Of a DNA stretch of 10,960 nt, positions 5,710 through 10,584 are shown piece after piece. The notes beneath the pieces are model-generated. The model saw nothing but the letters and a program-made list of their open reading frames with translations, was not told the DNA's origin and ran no database searches. How positions within the stretch are numbered: position 1 is the first letter of the stretch; each line of letters opens with the position of its first letter. This stretch comes from JBFXDI01 sp050181295 (GTDB taxonomy: Bacteria; Pseudomonadota; Alphaproteobacteria; Rhizobiales; Aestuariivirgaceae): positions 1 to 10,960 of the forward strand of contig JBFXDI010000129.1 in assembly GCA_050181295.1 (NCBI GenBank). The letters are read 5' to 3'. Both the position numbers and the translations under genes were made by a program.

Positions 5710-6154
5710 GACCGGCTTCCATTCGTGTTCTGATTGGTCGACGAATAGCGCTGAAGGCTATCGGAGGCGACGAGTTAAGTGGTGGTCCGGCTGATCCGAC
5801 TCGTCGTTTGGATTGGTCAATTGCCGCTCTCCTTGCCATTCGGGTATTGGCGGGAGCGCAATTCAAGTCTCTCAGACGTCGGTGCCTGCTGTTGTCTTTC
5901 CGACGGTGACGACACCTTGCTCCCTTTTAGAGCCGATAGCGAGCGATATCTCTCTCGCACTCGCTGGTAGGATCGACGGCATTGTGGCCCTCGCCATGTC
6001 GCTGAGCGCGCTCTTCAAACATCGTTACGCCAGCATATGGGGCGCCATTCATTTCACCTCCCCTCTTTTGAACGTTTTCCCGAATCCTCTCTGACGCTAT
6101 CGGTGGGCAGCCTTGCTCGCTCGCGCCTGCTTGCTGTCGGCGTTGCAGCCACGC
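5710..6154. other. Long intergenic region, possibly decayed
   Basis: No intact gene is convincing. On the minus strand there is a perfect GGAGGTGA ribosome binding site (6061-6054) with short or interrupted frames behind it. An 8-bp inverted repeat, cgacgagt (5768-5775) and actcgtcg (5799-5806), lies in what may be the upstream control region of the secreted protein gene at 5709. GATTGGTC occurs twice, around 5732 and 5811. A 93-codon plus-strand frame (5813-6094) lacks any recognisable motif or ribosome binding site and is not called. Confidence 0.5.
5872..6052 (-). pseudogene. Possible small gene or gene remnant behind a perfect ribosome binding site
   Basis: GGAGGTGA (6061-6054) matches the 16S anti-Shine-Dalgarno fully. 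Two ATGs follow. The one at 6052 opens a 41-codon frame ending at 5927 (begins MNGAPYAGVTMFEERAQRHG), but the spacing is only 4 nt. The ATG at 6048 has the ideal 8-nt spacing and reads MAPHMLA before a TAA. The same frame then continues for 50 codons to a stop at 5872, including SILPASAREISLAIGSK and VVTVGKTTAGTDV. A nonsense-interrupted 58-residue protein, a short leader peptide or a genuine 41-residue protein all remain possible. Confidence 0.35.
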
Positions 6155-6183
6155 TTGACTGACGCATATCTCGGCGGTTATAC
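6155..6183 (+). promoter_or_regulatory. Promoter of the ArsR operon
   Basis: TTGACT (6155-6160) and TTATAC (6178-6183) are spaced by exactly 17 nt, close to the sigma-70 consensus. The predicted start near 6190 falls inside the operator palindrome, so bound repressor would block transcription initiation directly. Confidence 0.75.
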
Positions 6184-6187
6184 GTCA

Positions 6188-6211
6188 ATCAATAACCAGC
6201 GGGTTATTGAT
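6188..6211. promoter_or_regulatory. Operator palindrome for the ArsR-type repressor
   Basis: A perfect inverted repeat, atcaataacc-agcg-ggttattgat, with 10-bp arms and a 4-nt centre. It overlaps the predicted transcription start and ends 5 nt before the arsR-type ATG. Twofold A/T-rich sites of this type are the usual targets of dimeric ArsR-family repressors. Autoregulation is inferred from position. Confidence 0.82.
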
Positions 6212-6216
6212 ACCAA

Positions 6217-6543
6217 ATGCCGAATGCCGCCCCGGACATGCTTTTCAGGACGCTCGCCGATCCGACCCGGCGGGCGATCTTCGAGCGGCTGTGTCGCGAC
6301 GGAGAGCTGACGGTCGGGGCGCTGACGGCCAAGGCCGGAGTTTCGCAGCCCGCCGTCTCGAAGCATCTGGGCGTCCTGAAGCAGGCCCGGCTGGTGCGCG
6401 ACCGCCACGAAGGACGCCAGACGCACTACAGCGCCGAACTCGGCGCGCTTGCCCCGCTGCTCGACTGGACAAGACGCATGGCCGGGTTCTGGGAGAGCCG
6501 GTTCGACGACCTGGAAGACCTTCTCAAAAGGATGGATCAATGA
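6217..6543 (+). CDS. ArsR-family transcriptional repressor
   Basis: A 108-residue winged helix-turn-helix protein. It opens with the family motif LFRTLADPTRRAIFERL (9-25). The recognition helix lies in GVSQPAVSKHLGVLKQARLV (41-60) and the wing in RDRHEGRQTHYS (61-72). The metal-sensing ELCVCD motif of ArsR/SmtB metal sensors is absent and Cys26 is the only cysteine, so a non-metal signal is likely. This subgroup is commonly paired with SRPBCC (AHSA1-like) genes, as here. The ATG at 6217 lies just 5 nt after the operator and about 27 nt after the predicted transcript start, with no ribosome binding site. A start at Met8 (6238) is an alternative, also without one. The next gene overlaps by 4 nt (ATGA). 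Confidence 0.95.
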   Translation: MPNAAPDMLFRTLADPTRRAIFERLCRDGELTVGALTAKAGVSQPAVSKHLGVLKQARLVRDRHEGRQTHYSAELGALAPLLDWTRRMAGFWESRFDDLEDLLKRMDQ

Positions 6544-6959
6544 GCGAGACGCTTTCCGTCGTTGTCGAACGCGAGATTCCCCACCCGCCCGAAAAGATCT
6601 GGCGCGCGCTCACCGAGCCGCACCTGATCGAGGAGTGGCTCATGAAGAACGATTTTCAGCCGGCCGTCGGCCACCGGTTCAATCTTCACGGAGCCTGGGG
6701 CGGCGTCCTGGACTGCGAAGTGCTTACCGTCGAGCCGGAGAGGACGCTCTCCTACACCTGGAATTTTGCGCACGAAGATGCGGCCTACAGTCTTCAGAGC
6801 GTGGTGACCTTCACGCTCACCCCGACGCGCAACGGAACGAGCCTGCGCATGGAGCAGTCGGGCTTCCGGCCGGACCAGAAGCAGGCCTACGGCGGCGCCA
6901 AGGCCGGGTGGCAGGAGTTCCTTGCAAAGCTGGAGCAGGTGGTGGCGCGGACAGACTGA
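6540..6959 (+). CDS. SRPBCC-domain protein, AHSA1/CalC-like
   Basis: This 139-residue protein matches a whole START/Bet v1-like SRPBCC domain, a cytosolic helix-grip fold with a deep hydrophobic cavity. Motifs are VVVEREIPHPPEKIWRALTE (7-26), EEWLMKNDF (31-39), the GAWGGVLDCEVLTVEPERTL strand pair (51-70), YTWNF (72-76), TFTLTP..GTSLRMEQSGF (90-109) and a long C-terminal helix ending the fold. These follow the Aha1-like bacterial group closely. Members paired with ArsR repressors are thought to bind small hydrophobic ligands; the ligand here is unknown. The ATG overlaps the arsR-type stop (ATGA), and AAGGA lies about 8 nt upstream within that gene, so the two are translationally coupled. Confidence 0.93.
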   Translation: MSETLSVVVEREIPHPPEKIWRALTEPHLIEEWLMKNDFQPAVGHRFNLHGAWGGVLDCEVLTVEPERTLSYTWNFAHEDAAYSLQSVVTFTLTPTRNGTSLRMEQSGFRPDQKQAYGGAKAGWQEFLAKLEQVVARTD

Positions 6960-7016
6960 AGTCGGCCGACCGGCGGGTCGCTCGATCCGGCTTTGTCTTT
7001 GAGAAGGAGGACGTGA

Positions 7017-7250
7017 ATGAACTGGAGCAAATGGGTTCGGCAGGTGCATCGATGGCTGTCCATCGCCTTCACGCTGGCCGTCCTCTGCAACATCGCCGTC
7101 ATGGGCCGAGGCGACATCGCCCTCTGGGTGGGCTTCCTGACGCTCCTGCCGCTCGCCCTGCTGCTGCTCACCGGCCTCTATATGTTCGCCCTCCCCTATG
7201 CCGCGAGGTGGCGTGGGCGGGACGCAGGATGGGAGGACCAGGCGCAGTGA
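7017..7250 (+). CDS. Small two-segment inner-membrane protein
   Basis: A 77-residue protein with a short basic N-terminus (MNWSKWVRQVHRWLS) and two membrane segments at about 12-30 and 36-60. A cytoplasmic-looking Arg-rich tail begins YAARWRGR. Small proteins with the WVRQ-HRWLSIAFTL start and an LTGLYMFALPY second helix are recurrent neighbours of ArsR/SRPBCC pairs in Proteobacteria; this is from recall. The start is fixed by an excellent GAAGGAGG 6 nt before the ATG. It lies 57 nt after the SRPBCC gene, and its TGA overlaps the GTG proposed for the next gene. The function is unknown; a membrane partner for a ligand handled by the SRPBCC protein is speculation. Confidence 0.88.
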   Translation: MNWSKWVRQVHRWLSIAFTLAVLCNIAVMGRGDIALWVGFLTLLPLALLLLTGLYMFALPYAARWRGRDAGWEDQAQ

Positions 7251-7750
7251 CCGGCAAGGCACCGAAAAAGCCCGCGAAGGCCACGAAGAAAACCGCCGCC
7301 AGGCCGCGCAAGGCGCTGCCGAAGCTGAAGGACGGCGAGGTCCGGCTGCTGTCGGGCGGCAACCCCCAGATCCCGAAGGGTTACGGCGACGCCCCCGTGC
7401 AGGCCTATATCGCGGCCATGCCGGGCTGGAAGAGCGACGTCGGGCGCCGGCTCGATGCGCTCGTCACGCGCGCCGTCCCGGGCGTCGAGAAGGCGGTCAA
7501 ATGGAACTCGCCCTTCTACGGCATGAAGGCCGGAGGCGAAGGCCAGACCTGGTTCCTGAGCTTCCACTGCTTCGAGAAGTACGTGAAGCTTGCCTTCTTC
7601 AAGGGCGCGTCGCTGAAGCCCGTGCCGCCCGGCCCATCGAAGCAGAAGGAGGTGCGCTACCTCGACATCCGCGAGGGCGATGAGCTCGACGAGGCGCAGC
7701 TCGCCGACTGGGTGAAGCAGGCGAGCCGGTTGCCCGGCGAGAAAATGTGA
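7247..7750 (+). CDS. DUF1801-domain protein
   Basis: A 167-residue protein with a Lys/Ala/Pro-rich basic tail (1-28) followed by a DUF1801 (YdhG/YjbR-like fold) domain. Visible motifs are GDAPVQAYIAAMPGWKSDVG (47-66), VEKAVKWNSPFYG (80-92), WFLSFHCFEKYVKLAFFKGA (102-121) and RYLDIREGDELDEAQLADWV (137-156). DUF1801 proteins are small and cytosolic, often found beside ArsR or SRPBCC genes, and have no proven activity. The basic tail could contact nucleic acid, but this is inference. I favour the GTG at 7247, which overlaps the preceding stop (GTGA) and has GGGAGG 10 nt upstream. An in-frame ATG at 7229 would add six residues and has no better ribosome binding site. It is the last gene of the operon. 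Confidence 0.9.
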   Translation: MTGKAPKKPAKATKKTAARPRKALPKLKDGEVRLLSGGNPQIPKGYGDAPVQAYIAAMPGWKSDVGRRLDALVTRAVPGVEKAVKWNSPFYGMKAGGEGQTWFLSFHCFEKYVKLAFFKGASLKPVPPGPSKQKEVRYLDIREGDELDEAQLADWVKQASRLPGEKM

Positions 7751-7781
7751 AGGCGCGCACAGGGATAGCCGGAAGCCGAGC

Positions 7782-7799
7782 GAGATCTGCTCCGATCTC
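7782..7799. repeat. Short inverted repeat upstream of the hydrolase gene
   Basis: Arms gagatc (7782-7787) and gatctc (7794-7799) with a 6-nt loop lie in the 90-nt gap between the DUF1801 gene and the hydrolase gene. There is no T-run, so terminator function is doubtful. It may be an operator or chance. Confidence 0.3.
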
Positions 7800-7840
7800 A
7801 GCCGAAGGAGCCATTCCGACCTCCGAGCGTTGGGCATCCG

Positions 7841-8740
7841 ATGGATAGTGCGCTCGCCAGCCTTTCGCCGCGACGGGTCCAGGCGGGCCAGTCGGAAATC
7901 TTCGTCCGCATGGGGGGCGATGGACCGCCCCTGCTCCTGCTGCACGGATTTCCCCAGACCCACGTCTGCTGGTCGCGCATCGTCGGCGCGCTGAGCCGCC
8001 GCTTCACCGTCGTCCTGGCGGATCTCGTGGGCTACGGCGAAAGCCGGGGGCCGGCCCCAGCGGAGGACGGGTCGAATTATTCCAAGCGCGCGGTGGCGGG
8101 CGCGATGCGCGACATGATGGCCGCGTTGGGATACCAGAAGTTCAACATCGCGGGACATGACCGGGGCGGACGGGTGGCCTACCGTCTTGCGCTGGACAGC
8201 CCCGACTGCGTCGAACGTCTCGCCGTTCTTTCGATCCTTCCCACATTTGCGATGTGGCGCAGGTTCGAGGACGTCTCCAAGGCCATCAACACGTACCACT
8301 GGTTCCTTCTGGCTCAGCAACCGCCCATTCCGCACGACCTGCTTCTGGGCGCCCCCGGAAAGCAGGTGAGGAACACCATCGCGTCGTGGACCAAATCCCG
8401 AACACTGGACGCATTTCCGGCCGACGAGCTCCTGGCCTATGAAATGGCCTTCTCCCGGCCCGAGGTCGTGGCCGCCGTTTGCGCCGAGTACCGCGCCTCT
8501 TGGACGACGGACCGGCTGCACGACGAGGCCGATCTCAAGGCCTTGAGGAAGATCGGCTGCCCGACCCTCGTGCTGTGGGGAAGCGACGAGTATCCGGAGG
8601 GCGAGATGTCGGCGGCCTGGCAGAAGATGGCCTTATCGTTCGACCTCCGTCCGATCCCATGCGGCCACTTCGTGACGGAGGAGGCGCCGGCCGAGATGGC
8701 GCAGGCTCTGCTGGATTTCTTTGAGAGCGGGAGTGACTAG
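7841..8740 (+). CDS. Alpha/beta hydrolase, haloacetate dehalogenase-type
   Basis: A 299-residue alpha/beta hydrolase close to fluoroacetate/haloacetate dehalogenases, which hydrolyse the carbon-halogen bond of 2-haloacetates. Family marks are HGFPQTHVCW (35-44), ADLVGYGES (60-68), YSKRAVAGAMRDMM (80-93), and the nucleophile elbow GHDRGGR (105-111) with Asp107 and carboxylate-binding Arg108 and Arg111. YHWFLLAQ (152-159) supplies the halide-pocket His153-Trp154, with further pocket residues Trp183 and Tyr217. His276 lies in CGHFVTEEAP. One key residue differs: at the place of the usual triad acid (VLDILPT in Rhodopseudomonas FAcD, recalled) there is Ser131 (VLSILPT). Asp249 in LWGSDEY, after the next strand, could replace it. 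The ATG at 7841 has no clear ribosome binding site. The stop shares CTAG with the converging gene. True dehalogenase activity is likely but unproven. Confidence 0.85.
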   Translation: MDSALASLSPRRVQAGQSEIFVRMGGDGPPLLLLHGFPQTHVCWSRIVGALSRRFTVVLADLVGYGESRGPAPAEDGSNYSKRAVAGAMRDMMAALGYQKFNIAGHDRGGRVAYRLALDSPDCVERLAVLSILPTFAMWRRFEDVSKAINTYHWFLLAQQPPIPHDLLLGAPGKQVRNTIASWTKSRTLDAFPADELLAYEMAFSRPEVVAAVCAEYRASWTTDRLHDEADLKALRKIGCPTLVLWGSDEYPEGEMSAAWQKMALSFDLRPIPCGHFVTEEAPAEMAQALLDFFESGSD

Positions 8741-9627
8741 CCGAGCGCGTCCGCGAGCACCTCGTTCAGGCGCGCGAAGGCGGCGGCCTCGTCCGGCGCA
8801 TGGGCCGGATTGATCTCGGTGACGGTGAGGCCCCGCCATTGCGGCAGCGCCGCCAGCCGCTTCAGCGCCAAGGCGGCGTGCGCCAACTTGAGGCCGTCGC
8901 AGCGGCGCACATTCTCGGCGATCGGAAAATCGATGAAGGAGAGGACATCGGCATCGAAGTGGACGAGCACGCAGTCGAAACGGGCCGCCCATGCGGCCGC
9001 GCGCCCCGTCGCCGCTTCAAGATCGTTCAGAACTTCGTCGCGCGAGACGGCCTCGATCGCATGCTCCCTGATCGCGGCGGCTTCCGGCGGCGTGATGTTT
9101 TCCAAGCCGAAATAGAGGAGCTGTTGCGGCGCGAGCATCGGCCGGGCGGGACCGAGCGCGGCAAGCGAGGGCTCGCATCCGGGAATGTCGAGCAGGTGGG
9201 CGACACCCGTCCAGTCGAGGGCGCCGTCGCTCGTTCCGGGCGTGTTGAGATCGGCGTCGAAGTCCATGTAGACGAGGCCAACCCGCGCGCGCGCCGCGTT
9301 CGCGCCGGCGACCGTCCCGAGCTCGACCGTGCAATCGCCGCCGAGGACGAGCACGTCCTCCTGCGCCGCGATCGCCCGAGCCACGTGGCGCGCGGTGAGG
9401 TCGCAGGCGTTGCGCACGGCATCGAGGTTCATGGCCTGGGGCCGCGAGCGGTCCGGCCGCCAGCGGAACGAGACGACGTCGCCATGATCCGTGACGGGCC
9501 TGCCCCGGCGCGCGAGCGCCTCTGCGAGGCCATGCCGCCGGAACGCCGCGGGCGCTTCCTCCTGCCCCGGCGCGTAGGCGCCGGCGCTGGTGGCGGCGCC
9601 GATGATGGTCAATTGACGCGCCGCCAA
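8737..9627 (-). CDS. Arginase/agmatinase-superfamily protein
   Basis: About 296 residues of the ureohydrolase (arginase/agmatinase) fold, whose members use a two-manganese centre to hydrolyse guanidino compounds. Conserved blocks, numbered from the TTG at 9627, are TSAGAYAPGQEEAP (13-26), LGGDCTVELG (95-104), YMDFDADLNTPGTSDGALDWTG (120-141, last 20 residues most diagnostic), HFDADVLSFIDFPIAEN (223-239) and TVTEINPAH (268-276). The superfamily's two ligand histidines (GGDH and DAHAD) are replaced by Cys99 and Asp124, while the aspartates remain, so metal content and substrate are uncertain. There is no ATG near the expected N-terminus. TTG 9627 has GGAG 8 nt upstream and gives normal length; TTG 9762 would add 45 unconserved residues. 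It converges on the hydrolase gene with a 4-nt overlap. Confidence 0.85.
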   Translation of the reverse strand: MAARQLTIIGAATSAGAYAPGQEEAPAAFRRHGLAEALARRGRPVTDHGDVVSFRWRPDRSRPQAMNLDAVRNACDLTARHVARAIAAQEDVLVLGGDCTVELGTVAGANAARARVGLVYMDFDADLNTPGTSDGALDWTGVAHLLDIPGCEPSLAALGPARPMLAPQQLLYFGLENITPPEAAAIREHAIEAVSRDEVLNDLEAATGRAAAWAARFDCVLVHFDADVLSFIDFPIAENVRRCDGLKLAHAALALKRLAALPQWRGLTVTEINPAHAPDEAAAFARLNEVLADALG

Positions 9628-9858
9628 CCTGGAAAGCTCCGTTGCTTGTGCGACCCCGCTGCAAAACGCGGCAAAAGGGAGGAAGGTTTCCTGCCGGCTC
9701 GAGCCAGAAGACGTGAGGGAGAGCCGCGAATTGCGCGCGGCATGAGCGGGACGCCGAATCAAAGACTACGGACAAAACTAACCCGCACTATCTTGATCAC
9801 AACGCCAATGACTTGTGTTGGTTGTGAGAACTGGAAGTGAGAGTGGCCACGATCAAGA
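9628..9858. other. Upstream region of the arginase-like gene
   Basis: No gene is supported, apart from the unlikely 5' extension of the arginase-like frame up to 9762. A 9-bp inverted repeat, atcttgatc (9790-9798) and gatcaagat (9851-9859), encloses about 50 nt, and its right arm touches the stop codon of the adjacent gene fragment. From about 9763 rightwards the sequence is visibly less GC-rich than the gene to its left. Confidence 0.4.
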
Positions 9859-10191
9859 TTAGGCGCTCAGCAGCAACTGACGGGCCAACGCCTTTGTAAT
9901 TTGCCAAAATATCGTGGAATCGTTGAGGCCCAACGTCACGCCGTAGCGCAGTTCCTTAGCCGGGTGAACGAAGTTTCGATACTCTTTGAGTTTGTCGGAT
10001 ATATCTTTGGCCGATTCAGTAATCCAGTTCAGTTCAAATCCCACCTTAATATACGAATCCAACATCCAGTCTTGGTAATTGGTAGTTTTACCCGTCGCCT
10101 TGTCCTTAGGTGCGTTCGCGGCCGATGTTAGCGGGGTCTTATCAGGCATCTTGTTAGCGCGCGCAACAAAGAGTGCTTCGAGCAATCCGCC
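9859..10191 (-). pseudogene. 3' fragment of a conserved hypothetical gene
   Basis: About 110 codons with coding character read leftwards to a TAA at 9861-9859. They cover GGLLEALFVARAN, then NYQDWMLDSYIKVGFELNWI, KDISDKLKEYRNFVHPAKEL and a final helix. The pattern helix - W-L--YI-VG-EL-WI - L-EYRNFVHP resembles the C-terminal domain of uncharacterised proteins that carry an LRDYRN-(I/V)HP motif, so this is probably the tail of a longer protein. Upstream of about 10191 the frame stays open, but only through repeat sequence and the antisense of another gene remnant, so the 5' part is missing. Codon use is markedly less GC-biased than in neighbouring genes, suggesting horizontal acquisition. A short intact gene starting at the internal ATG (MPDKTPLTS...) is a less likely alternative. 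Confidence 0.6.
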
Positions 10192-10306
10192 CATCATCCG
10201 CGAGGGCGAGGAGATCAAGGGCAAGGCTTTCAAGGCGCTCATCCGCGCCGCCGTGGCGTTCAACACCTCGAAGGCGGCCGCCCGCAAGAAGCCGAAGCGC
10301 GGCTGA
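10184..10306 (+). pseudogene. 3' fragment of an unidentified gene
   Basis: About 40 codons with typical high-GC codon use read NPPIIREGEEIKGKAFKALI, then RAAVAFNTSKAA and a basic tail AARKKPKRG before TGA. The frame continues upstream only through the antisense of the adjacent low-GC fragment, where it loses coding character, so the beginning of this gene is missing. I do not recognise the family; the Lys/Arg-rich end is common in nucleic-acid-binding proteins but proves nothing. Its 5' break coincides with that of the minus-strand fragment. Confidence 0.5.
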
Positions 10307-10324
10307 GAGGGACGCTCAATTGTC

Positions 10325-10420
10325 ATCCTCCGGCGAGCCGAAGGCGAGGCCGGGGGACCCAGTATCCTCCGGCGATCCCGGTGATTACTGGGTGGCCCGG
10401 TCAAGCCGGGCCATGAGAAC
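10325..10420. repeat. Compound palindromic intergenic repeat
   Basis: The 12-mer atcctccggcga occurs twice (10325-10336 and 10364-10375). Arms acccagta (10357-10364) and tactgggt (10386-10393) form an 8-bp stem. A second hairpin, ggcccgg-tcaag-ccgggcc (10394-10412), follows immediately and then catgag. The second hairpin matches the loop-end and flank of the one at 1686-1710 (gcaag, then gccgggcatga), pointing to a dispersed family. Confidence 0.6.
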
Positions 10421-10446
10421 TGGAAGGTCCAGCCGTCAGACGCTCT

Positions 10447-10563
10447 CCTCACCCTGAGGTGCGAGGCCGAAGGCCGAGCCTCGAAGGGCGAGGGTCCGGT
10501 GCGCGTCCATCCTTCGAGGCCCGCCGGCGACGTGCCGCCGCCTTCGGGCACCTCAGGATGAGG
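10447..10563. repeat. Imperfect 117-bp inverted repeat element
   Basis: The ends cctcaccctgaggtgc (10447-10462) and gcacctcaggatgagg (10548-10563) are inverted copies matching at 15 of 16 positions. Each arm continues inward with further complementary stretches such as gcctcgaagg/ccttcgaggc. Elements with CCTCA(C/T)CCTGAGG ends and a cgaagg interior are frequent between genes in Hyphomicrobiales. It sits 21 nt after the stop of the BtuF-like gene on the minus strand and could terminate it. Confidence 0.65.
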
Positions 10564-10584
10564 GTTGAACCTTGGGGCCGGCAC

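Noticed and set aside
5813..6094. Plus-strand frame of 93 codons in the gap before the ArsR operon
   Set aside because: No ribosome binding site and no motif; it lies opposite the minus-strand frames with the perfect ribosome binding site. Not excluded, but unsupported.
6207..6959. A fused ArsR-to-SRPBCC reading frame starting at TTG 6207
   Set aside because: The 5' part is an out-of-frame reading of the arsR-type gene; the SRPBCC protein starts at ATG 6540 with its own ribosome binding site.
7196..8521. Minus-strand open frame of 441 codons opposite the DUF1801 and hydrolase genes
   Set aside because: It spans two well-supported genes and their gap on the other strand, with no recognisable domain.
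8800..9840. Plus-strand open frame of 346 codons opposite the arginase-like gene
   Set aside because: Its product mirrors the arginase motifs in antisense and has charged low-complexity composition.
9859..10584. A single 241-residue minus-strand protein
   Set aside because: The first half translates the palindromic repeats and the antisense of another gene remnant; only the part up to about 10191 has coding character, so it is treated as a gene fragment.
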